Positions 1 to 6,636 of a stretch of DNA of 12,816 nt are shown here, piece by piece. Position numbers and translations under genes: made by a program. The notes beneath the pieces were generated by a model, which ran no database searches, was not told where the DNA came from, and saw only the letters and a list, made by a program, of their open reading frames with translations. Source of the DNA: Bacillota bacterium (GTDB lineage: Bacteria > Bacillota > Clostridia > Lachnospirales > WQUN01); the NCBI GenBank assembly GCA_009782085.1, contig WQUN01000103.1, positions 1 to 12,816 on the forward strand, written 5' to 3'. Position 1 is the stretch's first letter, and the number at the start of each line of letters is the position of its first letter.

Positions 1-171
1 TAAGTATGTCCAAAAGCGGGAAAAAGGGATGAGTTGGTGATAAATATGATGTAAACATGCTTGAAAAATCGATGTTTAGGACAAAAATTTCAAAAAAGTG
101 GGACTCAACATAAAATTTACGCCCTTTTTATCGGTTCGGAGGTTAGATTCATAAGTTTTCGGAGGTTGCCA

Positions 172-198
172 GTAGGGCGGCGGCTCTGTTCCCGCCGC
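172..198 (+). repeat. GTAGGG-family palindrome A
   Basis: GTAGG is followed by a 7-bp stem, GCGGCGG (177-183) and CCGCCGC (192-198), with an 8-nt loop. It shares the constant GTAGGG edge with palindromes at 261, 3368/3465, 6746 and 9521-9617, while the arm sequence differs. Confidence 0.5.
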
Positions 199-260
199 GA
201 ACTCCCGCATATCGGGGCGGGGACAAGCCGCGACAAACGCCTTTTTTAGGAACGACAGTC

Positions 261-283
261 GTAGGGGCGATTATCAATCGCCC
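261..283 (+). repeat. GTAGGG-family palindrome B
   Basis: GTAGG is followed by GGCGATT, the loop ATC and AATCGCCC. The perfect 8-bp stem is 265-272 with 276-283. It has the same constant edge as the other members but unrelated arms. Confidence 0.6.
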
Positions 284-313
284 GCGGTCAGACGCCCGCA
301 AGCAGTATACCAA

Positions 314-342
314 GGAGCGAAAAGAAATTCACTTTTCGCTCC
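314..342. repeat. Perfect 11-bp stem-loop
   Basis: GGAGCGAAAAG (314-324) and CTTTTCGCTCC (332-342) are exact reverse complements around a 7-nt loop. No T-run follows on the plus strand, so I do not call it a terminator. It sits just before the nested repeat at 356-471. Confidence 0.6.
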
Positions 343-355
343 GGGTGGAGGTCGT

Positions 356-471
356 TCGCGACCGAAAACTTTGAATGATTTTTATACCGGAGTGCGAAAA
401 CATTAGCCTCCTCTGTCACGTCGTCGGCAAATGTTTTCTGCATCCGGTATAGAAGAAGTTTTCGGTCGCGA
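356..471. repeat. Outer 16-bp inverted repeat enclosing hairpin repeat copy 1
   Basis: TCGCGACCGAAAACTT (356-371) and AAGTTTTCGGTCGCGA (456-471) are perfect reverse complements. They bracket the 65-bp hairpin at 385-449. The second hairpin copy (6893-6957) lacks this outer repeat, so it is either a separate element into which the hairpin moved or extra flanking structure. Confidence 0.7.
385..449 (+). repeat. 65-bp hairpin repeat, copy 1
   Basis: The element runs from TACCGGAG to CATCCGGTA. Pairing base i with base 66-i gives stems 1-7 and 12-20, then 22-24, with a small asymmetric bulge at 8-11/55-58. The loop at about element positions 25-41 is identical in both copies. It matches 6893-6957 at 62 of 65 positions. 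Element positions 22 and 44 are G and C here but A and T in copy 2, so pairing is kept; the third difference (position 55) lies in the bulge. Confidence 0.85.
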
Positions 472-496
472 GTATATCAGCCTATTTTCGCCCGCC

Positions 497-547
497 GCCA
501 TTGCAAAACCCGCCGGGCGCGACCGCGCCGGCGGGTTTTGCAATGGC
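497..547. repeat. 20-bp perfect long stem-loop
   Basis: GCCATTGCAAAACCCGCCGG (497-516) pairs exactly with 528-547, and the 11-nt centre can pair further with one bulged G. It is too long and lacks the adjacent T-run of a typical terminator. A palindromic mobile repeat or a strong processing or stalling structure is more likely. Confidence 0.75.
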
Positions 548-669
548 TATTCGATTATTCCGAGTCGCTTTTTTTGCCTTTTTTATCCTTGGCGTTTGCG
601 CCGGATTTCTTCTGATTTTTATCAGGCATAAGCTATCCTCCTTGTCACCCGCGGAGGTGTTGTTTAATA

Positions 670-700
670 TACCGGAGGCCGACGTTCTCGCTCTCCGGTA
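670..700. repeat. Short palindrome with TACCGGAG ends
   Basis: TACCGGAG (670-677) and CTCCGGTA (693-700) form an 8-bp stem just beyond the phosphatase stop codon. The ends match the TACCGGA termini of the 65-bp hairpins at 385 and 6893, so it may be a reduced relative. It could also act as a weak 3' end for the minus-strand transcript, but it has no T-run on that strand. On the plus strand a TTTTT follows 4 nt later. Confidence 0.5.
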
Positions 701-727
701 ATGTTTTTCCGCTTTCGGCGCGGGTGC

Positions 728-1534
728 TCACAGACTATTTTCTCCCGGGCCGATGGATTTATACATCCGCCGCCCGCGGAAAAAAACCGGCTGAAGCCCG
801 GCGGATTTGGCGATACGGAGCGCGGCGCCGAAGCCCGCGCCGACCGCGCCGGCCGTGTGCGCGTCGGAGCCGATGGTGACGTATTTTCCACCCCGATTCG
901 CGTAAGCCGCGCAGACCTCGCCGGCCGTGGCCTCCGCGTCCGCGGAGGCGTGCCTGCCTACAAGCCTCCCCGTGTTGATCTCCAGGACCCTGCCGCTTTT
1001 TATCAGCGCGCCGAAGATCCGGTCGTACAATTCTATGTAGTCCCGGTATCTGATCTCCCGTTCCGGGAGGGGACAGTACCTGCTTGGGTAGTCGATGTGC
1101 CCGAGGCTGTCGAAGAAATCGCAGGCTTCCGCCATTTCCGCGGCGGATTCCAGATACGCCGCCTTGGGGTCGGGAAACTCCGGCGAATTCCAGAACTCCG
1201 GCGCGGAGTTGTCATAGCCGTAGGTCACGTGCAGGGAACCTATCACGAAATCCAGCCTCTTGTCCGAGGCGAGAGCCGCGTTTTTCCCCGTTGAGGAAGG
1301 GGTCAGGCCGATCTCCAGGCCGGTCAGGACGCGCGGCGATTTAAGCGGCGCGTATTCGCTCAGATACAGGGGAACGTCCGCCACGTATTTTTCGCCGTAA
1401 CCGGGCAGCTCATAGTCCACGTGCTCCGCGAAGATCAGGCCGAGGCCGAGCCTTTCGGCCGCGCGGACGGCTTCCTCCGGCGGCGTTTCCGAATCGGCGG
1501 ACATCCTTGAGTGGACGTGGGTGTCGAACAACAT
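728..1534 (-). CDS. PHP-domain phosphatase, histidinol-phosphatase (HisK/HisJ) type
   Basis: A 268-residue cytoplasmic PHP-family metal-dependent phosphoesterase. Metal-ligand motifs appear in family order: DTHVH (His6, His8), AEHVD (His38), GLEIG (Glu74), GSLHV (His102), LGHIDYPSRY (His146) and GSDAH (Asp224, His226). This is the pattern of histidinol-phosphate phosphatases that make L-histidinol, and the length fits that family. The open frame extends upstream to 1672 but would overlap carD. The ATG at 1534 has GGAGGGG at a good distance and begins directly at the family N-terminus, so I chose it. No other histidine-biosynthesis gene is present, so the exact substrate is inferred. It is third in a minus-strand series, 83 nt after carD, with a weak terminator-like hairpin between. 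Confidence 0.82.
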   Translation of the reverse strand: MLFDTHVHSRMSADSETPPEEAVRAAERLGLGLIFAEHVDYELPGYGEKYVADVPLYLSEYAPLKSPRVLTGLEIGLTPSSTGKNAALASDKRLDFVIGSLHVTYGYDNSAPEFWNSPEFPDPKAAYLESAAEMAEACDFFDSLGHIDYPSRYCPLPEREIRYRDYIELYDRIFGALIKSGRVLEINTGRLVGRHASADAEATAGEVCAAYANRGGKYVTIGSDAHTAGAVGAGFGAALRIAKSAGLQPVFFRGRRMYKSIGPGENSL

Positions 1535-1546
1535 TCCGGCCCCTCC

Positions 1547-1580
1547 AAAGAAAACGCAGAAATTTGGCCGAATTCCTGCG
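1547..1580 (-). terminator. Weak terminator or attenuator between carD and the phosphatase
   Basis: On the minus strand CGCAG and AATT pair with AATT and CTGCG (one internal mismatch, 6-nt loop), followed directly by TTTTCTTT. The short T-run and imperfect stem suggest partial termination after carD, with read-through into the phosphatase gene. Confidence 0.35.
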
Positions 1581-1617
1581 CTTGCGTCAAATGCTCGGTT
1601 CGGATGCTCAATATCGT

Positions 1618-2118
1618 TCACGCTGACGCGCTGTTCTCGATGATGTTCATCAAAATGTCCTCCGCCTTGCACTTCTCCACGTCGTGGGACAGGATAAGCT
1701 CCGACAGGATGATCTGCTTCGCGATGGTGAGCATCTTTTTCTCGGCGCTCGACAGGCCGCGCTGCCTCTCGCGCAGGAGCAGGTTCCGGAAGACCAGCGC
1801 GACCTCGGAGAGCTTCCCGGATTTGATCTTCTCCATGTTCGCCTTATAGCGCTGGTTCCAGTTCTCCGGCATCTCGACGGGCCGCGCCGCGACGCTGCCC
1901 ACGATGCTGATGATCTCGTCTTTTCCGTAGATCCTGCGTATGCCCAGCTGCTCCGCGTTCATCGCCGCGATCATGATCTTCAGATTGCCCACGGGTATTT
2001 TCAGAACGTAGAACACCTTGTTGTCGCCGTCGATCTCCCTGTCCTCCAGCTCCTCGATGACGCCCGCGCCGTACATTGGGTATACGATCTTGTCACCCTT
2101 GACAAACAACGTACTCAC
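1618..2118 (-). CDS. carD: CarD/CdnL-family RNA polymerase-binding transcription regulator
   Basis: A 166-residue protein. Residues 1-65 form a CarD/CdnL/TRCF RNA polymerase-interaction domain, seen in the opening FVKGDKIVYPMYGAGVIEELE, broken here for length as FVKGDKIVYPMYGAG then VIEELE, and in YVLKIPVGNLKIMIA. Residues about 70-166 form the basic helical domain (MPENWNQRYKANMEKIKSG, ERQRGLSSAEKKML). Known family members bind the polymerase beta subunit and stabilise open promoter complexes; in Bacillota they are small essential or stress-linked regulators. The start is a GTG at 2118, where the conserved N-terminus begins, with GA-rich sequence upstream. A separate sigma-A-like promoter sits in the 84-nt gap after gpr, so it need not depend on sporulation transcription. 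Confidence 0.88.
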   Translation of the reverse strand: MSTLFVKGDKIVYPMYGAGVIEELEDREIDGDNKVFYVLKIPVGNLKIMIAAMNAEQLGIRRIYGKDEIISIVGSVAARPVEMPENWNQRYKANMEKIKSGKLSEVALVFRNLLLRERQRGLSSAEKKMLTIAKQIILSELILSHDVEKCKAEDILMNIIENSASA

Positions 2119-2151
2119 CTCTCTCTTACTCTCTCTTCCTTCGTCTATGTC

Positions 2152-2180
2152 ATTTTAACACGCCGGTAATCCATATGCAA
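2152..2180 (-). promoter_or_regulatory. Predicted sigma-A promoter of carD with extended -10
   Basis: On the minus strand, TTGCAT (2175-2180) is followed by a 17-bp spacer and TAAAAT (2152-2157), with TGT just before giving an extended -10. The start would fall near 2145, about 27 nt before the GTG. A 13-bp palindrome, CAACAAATTGTTG (2178-2190), overlaps the -35 and could be an operator. Confidence 0.6.
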
Positions 2181-2202
2181 CAAATTGTTGAAATAATGAA
2201 TG

Positions 2203-3216
2203 TTATAGGTTTAAGTATCTGTTGACGTCGTCCGGGCCTATCCCGGGGTGCAGGGCTATGTTGAGCGCGTTGGCTATGATGTTCGACAGGCGGTCTATCA
2301 CGGCGTCCACCTCCTTGGGCGTCACGAACATGTTCCCGGCATAGGGGTCGAGTATCTCCGTGATCAGCGAATATCTGTCCTCTTCCGCCAGGTTTTGCAG
2401 CATTTCATAAAAATCGGCGCCTTTTGGCACACTTTCGAGCATCTGGCCCAGCATCCGCTCCATGGTGTCGTTTACGAGCGTCGCGGCGTCCACCACCGTC
2501 GGCACGCCTATCGCGACGACCGGGACGCCGAGGCTCTGGGCGTCGAGCTTCGCCCGCTTGTTGCCCACGCCCGCGCCGGGGTTTACGCTGGTGTCCGACA
2601 TCTGTATCGTCGCGTTGATCCTGCTGGTCTTCCTGGCCGCCAGCGCGTCGACGGCTATGACCATGTCCGGGCGTATCCTCTCCACGATCCCCTTGACTAT
2701 CTCCTGCGTCTCGATGCCCGTGAGGCCCATGACGCCGGGGGCTACGGCGCTGACGGCGCGCACGCGCCCGGCCAGGTTTTCGGGCAGATATTCCCTGATA
2801 TGCCTTGTCACGAGCACCTTGGACACGACCTTCGGCCCCAGCGCGTCCGGCGTGACGTTCCAGTTCCCGAGGCCCACGATCAGCACGGCGGCTTCCCCGT
2901 CCAGGTCGTGCAGCCGCGCGAGCTGCCGCGAGAGGATCCTGGCGATCTCCTCGTGGGCCTCGACGTCGTTTTCCTTCATCGCGGCGGACTCCAGCGTGAC
3001 GTAGTTGCCCTCGGGCTTGCCCAGGGCCTTCGCGCCGTTCTCGTCCACGATCTCGACCCAGGTGACTTTGACCGCCCCGTCCGCGAACTCCTCCTCGGAG
3101 ACCTCGACGCCGTCGATAGCCCCCCCGCCGCGCATTTCCCTGGCTTCCAGGGCCAGGTCTGTCCTCGCGCCGAAGGCGGCGCGGTTCGGTTCTGACGGCT
3201 TGCTGTCGGATTTCAT
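2203..3216 (-). CDS. gpr: Germination protease GPR (spore aspartic endopeptidase)
   Basis: A 337-residue GPR-family (peptidase A25) protein that degrades small acid-soluble DNA-binding proteins during spore germination. Motifs seen: the propeptide-region GARTDLALEA near residues 16-25, which resembles the autoprocessing and substrate cleavage signature; GLGNWNVTPDALGPKV at about 115-130, with Asp124; and VIAVDALAAR at 187-195, with Asp190. The two Asp residues are 66 apart, the same spacing as the catalytic Asp127 and Asp193 of the Bacillus megaterium enzyme as I recall it. The C-terminal part (VPVVAIGVPTVVDAATL) also matches the family. The ATG at 3216 has GAGGA about 10 nt upstream. A sigma-G-like promoter candidate lies just before it. 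It is the first gene of the minus-strand series. Confidence 0.95.
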   Translation of the reverse strand: MKSDSKPSEPNRAAFGARTDLALEAREMRGGGAIDGVEVSEEEFADGAVKVTWVEIVDENGAKALGKPEGNYVTLESAAMKENDVEAHEEIARILSRQLARLHDLDGEAAVLIVGLGNWNVTPDALGPKVVSKVLVTRHIREYLPENLAGRVRAVSAVAPGVMGLTGIETQEIVKGIVERIRPDMVIAVDALAARKTSRINATIQMSDTSVNPGAGVGNKRAKLDAQSLGVPVVAIGVPTVVDAATLVNDTMERMLGQMLESVPKGADFYEMLQNLAEEDRYSLITEILDPYAGNMFVTPKEVDAVIDRLSNIIANALNIALHPGIGPDDVNRYLNL

Positions 3217-3251
3217 GCGGCATTGTCCTCAATAATCGTAATTAATCCCGT

Positions 3252-3281
3252 TATTATTCATTTACATCTTTTAACATATTT
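3252..3281 (-). promoter_or_regulatory. Candidate sigma-G-like promoter of gpr
   Basis: On the minus strand AAATA (3277-3281), an 18-bp spacer and AATAATA (3252-3258) resemble the Bacillus sigma-G pattern gHATR-N18-CATAMTA. The leader would be about 30 nt. The region is very AT-rich, so chance matches are likely; the call leans on gpr being a known forespore gene. Confidence 0.35.
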
Positions 3282-3366
3282 ATACTCTTGTTGGGGGAGA
3301 TGGCAGAAATTTGCCTGTGAATCCCGTTGCACGACAAACGCATGAACATAAAAATTGCACAACGAA

Positions 3367-3466
3367 TGTAGGGCGCGCCGACCCCGGCGCGCTGAGCTTG
3401 CAACAATATTCATTGCAAATAGCGCCAATTGTGTGGAACGGCGCGCCGGGGTCGGCGCGCCCTACA
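3367..3466. repeat. 100-bp palindromic element with 26-bp perfect inverted ends (GTAGGG family C)
   Basis: Positions 3367-3392 and 3441-3466 are exact reverse complements, beginning TGTAGGGCGCGCCGACCCCG. Each arm is itself self-complementary: GCGCGCCG and CGGCGCGC around a 4-nt loop. The 48-nt centre is AT-richer and contains TTGCAA twice. It lies 70 bp upstream of the surface-protein promoter and carries no open frame, so it looks like a non-autonomous repeat. Confidence 0.8.
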
Positions 3467-3534
3467 ACAAAAGGAACTCTAATTTTATGCGGAAATACTT
3501 TCATGCGTTTGTCGTGATTCCGTTGGCGATTGAG

Positions 3535-3563
3535 TTTACACATACTGTAATCTATGGTACAAT
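3535..3563 (+). promoter_or_regulatory. Strong sigma-A promoter of the surface-protein gene
   Basis: TTTACA (3535-3540), a 17-bp spacer and TACAAT (3558-3563) match the vegetative consensus at 5 of 6 in both boxes, and TGG before the -10 makes it extended. Start near 3570; leader about 38 nt with GGAGG ahead of the ATG. Confidence 0.75.
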
Positions 3564-3607
3564 AGTACATATCCGGCGGAATTATGACGGAAAAAGGAGG
3601 GATTTTT

Positions 3608-5509
3608 ATGAGGAAAGCGGCGGCAATTTTATTGGCCGCGGTCTTGTCCGCGGCCGCGTTTACGGTGACCGTTTCCGCGGCCACCACCAATTCGGTGGAC
3701 AGGCTCAGCTACATTCCCAAGGGCACCGTGCTCTGGGAGCAGGGCGTGCTGGGCAGCCTTGGGCTCCAGGGCGGGAAAATCGACGGAACCGACCTGGTCA
3801 TGAGGGTCAGCAACTCTGTACTGGTCAACGGCACTATCCCGATCGACCTGACCAACGCCAAGTGGAGTTTCGCGAACAAAGAAGGAAGCACTCCCACAGT
3901 AAGCACGCAGACGATAGGCGTGACCTCGGGGACCAGCACGGCGGGCGCGGACGCGACAAACTACGATCTGAACCGCGGCGTTTTTACCACACAGTGGATT
4001 CCGTCGCCCAGCATTTCCTATGACGCGCATGTTTCTACATACTTCCGCTACGGAATGATGCAGTCCAAGGCGCAGGACGCGAGCTGGGGCACGAGGGATA
4101 TCATGGACGTCCCCTACAGGCTCGACATTACGGGGGACAGCTCGGCACTCCTGACGATCCTCCCCGGGACCGCCGACGGCTGGGCGGCCACCGGCTACGG
4201 CCCGTCCGGCGGCTTCTACACGTCCGTCGCCAACGGCGTTCTGTATGAGATCAGGATACCGCTGGTAATAGTGACCGCTACGGGCAGCGCGAACGTCACG
4301 GTCAAAGTCGGCTACAACATAGCCGGTGTCAGCCAGACCCAGCTGATCGTCGTTCAGACGGTCTTCAGCATGACAGCAATAGGCGGTGAAGTGGTAGTAG
4401 CCAAAGACGTGTTTGCCGTCAACCCGGTCACGTTTACCGAGTACCTGCTCGGCGCGGCGAACCCCGCCGGCGATCCCCTTACGGGCGGCGGTTCCGTTAT
4501 ACTAACCCTCCCGTCCGGCTTCCACTGGTTTAATACGGATACATATAACCAAAAGCTGGGAGACGACGGGTTCAATGTCTCAGTCATACTTGTGCCGGGC
4601 CTTGTCTGGAACGGAAATTACCTTCCCAACAACTACTCCGCCTGCGAAGTGGGCTTTGGCGGCGGCGCTTCCAACGAGAGCGTCAGGTACGACGCGGCCA
4701 GCGGAAAACCGTTGGTTTCGTTTGCCAACGTCGTGCCTCTGTATGTGCGCGACGGAGCTATAGACGACGCGATGCTGAAAATTTCCTTCTTTAACTTCAA
4801 TAAATCGGCGCAGATCACCGGCAGTATCATTGTAAAGGGCCTTTCGTTCTACTGCGACAACAACGTGCCCGCGGGGACGGTCGCAAGCCTGTATGTAAAC
4901 GAGGACACGAGCGGCGTTGAGCTAAGCGGCGTCTCCACCGACCAGTATGAGCACACTCTCGGCGTGTGGCCCACCAACTTCCCGGTGGCGGCCCGCGCGG
5001 CCTTCTCCGGCGACGCAACCCTCGCGAGTCTTTCCGTCAGCAGCTATGAGCTTAGCCCCGCTTTCAGCCCGGACGTGACGGAGTACGCGCTGACAGTCGG
5101 CAGCGACGTGGAAACAGTGGTCATTTCCGCCGAAGCCAACAACGCGAACGCGGTTGTCAGCGGCGCTGGGGTGAAATCCCTCGGCGTCGGCGAGAGCGTG
5201 TTCCAAGTGGTCGTAAAGGCCGAGGACGGCACGGAAAAAACCTATACCGTCAGAGTGACCCGCGAGGCCGACGCCGCGCCGGTGTTCATATGCGGTATAA
5301 AGAGCATGAGCGTGAAAATAGGCAAGCCTGCCCAAATACCGTTCACCTACATAGGTCCCGGGCCGCTTGTTATCACGAGTTCCAACCAGGCCGTATGCGG
5401 CGTCGATCCCGGCGGCTCGCTTATGCCTTTGAAGGCGGGCATTGCCGTAATAACGATCAAGGCGCCGGGTTTTCCGAATTATGTGTTCGCGGTTACCGTG
5501 ACGGCGTGA
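3608..5509 (+). CDS. Secreted surface protein with cadherin-like and Big-like C-terminal domains
   Basis: A 633-residue exported protein. The ATG at 3608 follows AAAGGAGGG at good spacing and starts a clear signal peptide (basic MRK, a hydrophobic Ala/Leu core, a likely cut after VSA near residue 25). Residues about 26-460 are a large beta-rich region, probably several sandwich units, that I do not recognise. Residues about 462-555 match the cadherin-like beta-sandwich repeat common in Clostridia: LASLSVSSYELSPAFSPDV, then TEYALTV, and a closing GTEKTYTVRV. Residues about 556-633 look like a bacterial Ig-like (Big) domain. There is no LPXTG motif, C-terminal membrane anchor, SLH repeat or catalytic motif, so attachment and ligand are unknown. 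It has its own promoter and ends at a bidirectional terminator, so it is monocistronic. Adhesion or carbohydrate binding is an inference only. Confidence 0.8.
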   Translation: MRKAAAILLAAVLSAAAFTVTVSAATTNSVDRLSYIPKGTVLWEQGVLGSLGLQGGKIDGTDLVMRVSNSVLVNGTIPIDLTNAKWSFANKEGSTPTVSTQTIGVTSGTSTAGADATNYDLNRGVFTTQWIPSPSISYDAHVSTYFRYGMMQSKAQDASWGTRDIMDVPYRLDITGDSSALLTILPGTADGWAATGYGPSGGFYTSVANGVLYEIRIPLVIVTATGSANVTVKVGYNIAGVSQTQLIVVQTVFSMTAIGGEVVVAKDVFAVNPVTFTEYLLGAANPAGDPLTGGGSVILTLPSGFHWFNTDTYNQKLGDDGFNVSVILVPGLVWNGNYLPNNYSACEVGFGGGASNESVRYDAASGKPLVSFANVVPLYVRDGAIDDAMLKISFFNFNKSAQITGSIIVKGLSFYCDNNVPAGTVASLYVNEDTSGVELSGVSTDQYEHTLGVWPTNFPVAARAAFSGDATLASLSVSSYELSPAFSPDVTEYALTVGSDVETVVISAEANNANAVVSGAGVKSLGVGESVFQVVVKAEDGTEKTYTVRVTREADAAPVFICGIKSMSVKIGKPAQIPFTYIGPGPLVITSSNQAVCGVDPGGSLMPLKAGIAVITIKAPGFPNYVFAVTVTA

Positions 5510-5524
5510 TATACTGGATAACTG

Positions 5525-5551
5525 CAGAAACTAGAGCCTGGAGCCTAGAAA
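5525..5551 (+). repeat. Degenerate heptad repeat on the left of the terminator
   Basis: CTAGAGC, CTGGAGC and CTAGAAA follow one another in 7-bp steps. They match the reverse complement of the heptads at 5653-5728, so related repeats in opposite orientation flank the terminator at 5611-5643. Confidence 0.45.
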
Positions 5552-5610
5552 AAACCTTGCAGACGCTGGGTTGTTTCGACATTTCCGTTGGAATTGAACT
5601 TCTGAGATAA

Positions 5611-5643
5611 AAAACGGAGCGGGTAAACACACCGCTCCGTTTT
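5611..5643. terminator. Bidirectional intrinsic terminator between convergent genes
   Basis: AAAACGGAGCGG (5611-5622) and CCGCTCCGTTTT (5632-5643) form a perfect 12-bp stem with a 9-nt loop. The A-tract on one side and the T-tract on the other suit termination of both the surface-protein transcript (plus) and the cortex-hydrolase transcript (minus). Confidence 0.85.
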
Positions 5644-5652
5644 CATGCGCCG

Positions 5653-5728
5653 CAGTTTCCAGTTTCCAGTTTCAGTTTCCAGTTTCCAGTTTCAGTTTCC
5701 AGTTTCCAGTTTCCAGTTTCTAGCTTCC
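5653..5728. repeat. Heptanucleotide tandem repeat (CAGTTTC)
   Basis: About eleven units of CAGTTTC run head to tail. Two units lack the last base, which makes a 20-bp higher-order period at the left. The last complete units are degenerate (TAGCTTC). The array begins directly after the stop codon of the cortex-hydrolase gene. The units are contiguous, without spacers, so this is not a CRISPR array; it resembles the short tandem heptamer repeats known from cyanobacteria. Confidence 0.85.
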
Positions 5729-5730
5729 AG

Positions 5731-6561
5731 TCAGTACCTGTACTCATGCCCGCCCAAGGTGAACGCGTACTTCCTGTGCCGGGAGATCCAGTTGGACGTG
5801 GCGTACTTCGGGTTGTAGAAGAACAGCGCGCCCACGGCGTTGTTCTTGCCCTCGAGGGCCTCCACGGCGGCCAGGTAGCTCTCGCCGCTGGGGGTGTTGT
5901 AGATGGCGCCGTTGCTCGTCGGCGTGAACTGGACGCCGCAGCTTCTGTCAAAGATGACGCCCTTGATCGTGGAGGGGAACCCGTCGGCGTTTTTTCTGTT
6001 GATTATCACGTTGGCCACGGCGAGGCGCGAGGCGAACTTCTCCCCCGAGGCCTCCGCCTCGACGATCTTGGACAGCCAGTTCAGGTCGTCCCTGGAGTAA
6101 CCGTTGTATGTTGGGGTCAGTTTCAGCGCGTCGTCCGCGCTCATTATCCCGGCCTTGCCGTTGGAGCTCATGACGATTATGTCGTATTCGCCGTAGAACG
6201 CCGTCTCGAGCGAGAACATCCGCCTGAAAAAGTCCGGGCCGACCATCAATACGCCGTCCACCAGTATCCCGCCCGTGTCAAGCTCTTTCCCGCCGAGCGA
6301 TACGGCGGCCGTCTTGGACCGGGTGTCCCAGCCGACCTTGGCGCCGCGTTTTTCGCTGATGTAGCGCAGTGGCAGATACGGGCTGTCGTTGACTATGATC
6401 GGCCTTATCGGCGGGGAGGTGAGTCTGCCGTCGATAATGAGCCTGACGTCCGGCCGCAGATTCTCGTCGGGAGCGGAAGCGCCGGCCGCGACGCCGGGGC
6501 TGCCCGCCAGCATGACCGCCGCCGCGAAGATCAATGGCTTTAAGTATCGTAAAATAGACAC
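5731..6561 (-). CDS. Exported SleB-type cell wall (spore cortex) hydrolase with copper-amine-oxidase-N-like domain
   Basis: A 276-residue exported protein. Residues 1-30 form a signal peptide (R5, K8, core LIFAAAVMLAG, cut near VAAGASA). Residues about 36-95 resemble the copper amine oxidase N-terminal fold common in Bacillota wall proteins (IIVNDSPYLPLRYISEKRGA, WDTRSKTAAV). Residues about 158-276 are a SleB/Hydrolase_2 domain: LSKIVEAEASGEKF with the presumed catalytic Glu170, AVANVIINR, GVIFDR, GALFFYNP and a C-terminal GGHEY. SleB proteins are lytic transglycosylases that cleave cortex muramic delta-lactam peptidoglycan in germination. The usual N-terminal peptidoglycan-binding domain is replaced here. 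The frame is open back to 6618 with an ATG at 6603. I chose the GTG at 6561, with AGGAG 3 nt upstream (tight), because a sigma-G-like promoter overlaps the longer starts; the start remains uncertain. Confidence 0.8.
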   Translation of the reverse strand: MSILRYLKPLIFAAAVMLAGSPGVAAGASAPDENLRPDVRLIIDGRLTSPPIRPIIVNDSPYLPLRYISEKRGAKVGWDTRSKTAAVSLGGKELDTGGILVDGVLMVGPDFFRRMFSLETAFYGEYDIIVMSSNGKAGIMSADDALKLTPTYNGYSRDDLNWLSKIVEAEASGEKFASRLAVANVIINRKNADGFPSTIKGVIFDRSCGVQFTPTSNGAIYNTPSGESYLAAVEALEGKNNAVGALFFYNPKYATSNWISRHRKYAFTLGGHEYRY

Positions 6562-6605
6562 CAACTCCTGAAATAAGTTAGTAATGCAGGAAAAGTAATC
6601 CATTA

Positions 6606-6636
6606 AAGTATTTTCCAAAAATAAGCATTTTATTCA
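6606..6636 (-). promoter_or_regulatory. Candidate sigma-G-like promoter of the cortex hydrolase
   Basis: On the minus strand TGAATA (6631-6636), an 18-bp spacer and AATACTT (6606-6612) fit gHATR-N18-CATACTA fully in the -35 and at 5 of 7 in the -10. The spacing is the same as in the gpr candidate. The -35 lies across the left edge of the insertion-like element at 6635-6774. Confidence 0.35.

Larger units (their letters stand above)
1..669. other. Gene-poor, repeat-rich intergenic region
   Basis: I see no convincing gene here. The open frames that exist (61-249, 431-631, 501-701) lack a good ribosome binding site and run through palindromes. The stretch instead holds a run of hairpins, listed separately: GTAGGG palindromes at 172-198 and 261-283, an 11-bp stem at 314-342, a nested inverted repeat at 356-471 and a 20-bp perfect stem at 497-547. 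The first 160 bases are AT-rich with no recognisable signal. Confidence 0.6.

Noticed and set aside
61..249. 62-residue open frame near the left edge
   Set aside because: No ribosome binding site, no recognisable motif, and it runs through the GTAGGG palindrome at 172-198.
501..701. Small frame with a hydrophobic, membrane-like stretch (MAIRLFRVAFFAFF)
   Set aside because: It begins inside the 20-bp palindrome, has no ribosome binding site and ends in another palindrome; its hydrophobicity reflects T-rich DNA.
1535..1672. N-terminal extension of the phosphatase
   Set aside because: It overlaps the end of carD, precedes the conserved DTHVH start and lacks the strong ribosome binding site found before 1534.
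2248..3195. 315-residue plus-strand frame antisense to gpr
   Set aside because: gpr is a certain gene on the other strand; the frame is a product of GC-rich codon structure and its translation shows no motif.
3222..3249. Sigma-G promoter for gpr using TGAATA with a -10 at CGATTAT
   Set aside because: The start site would fall inside the ribosome binding site, leaving no usable leader; the candidate at 3252-3281 fits better.
5653..5728. CRISPR array
   Set aside because: The 7-bp units are contiguous with no unique spacers.
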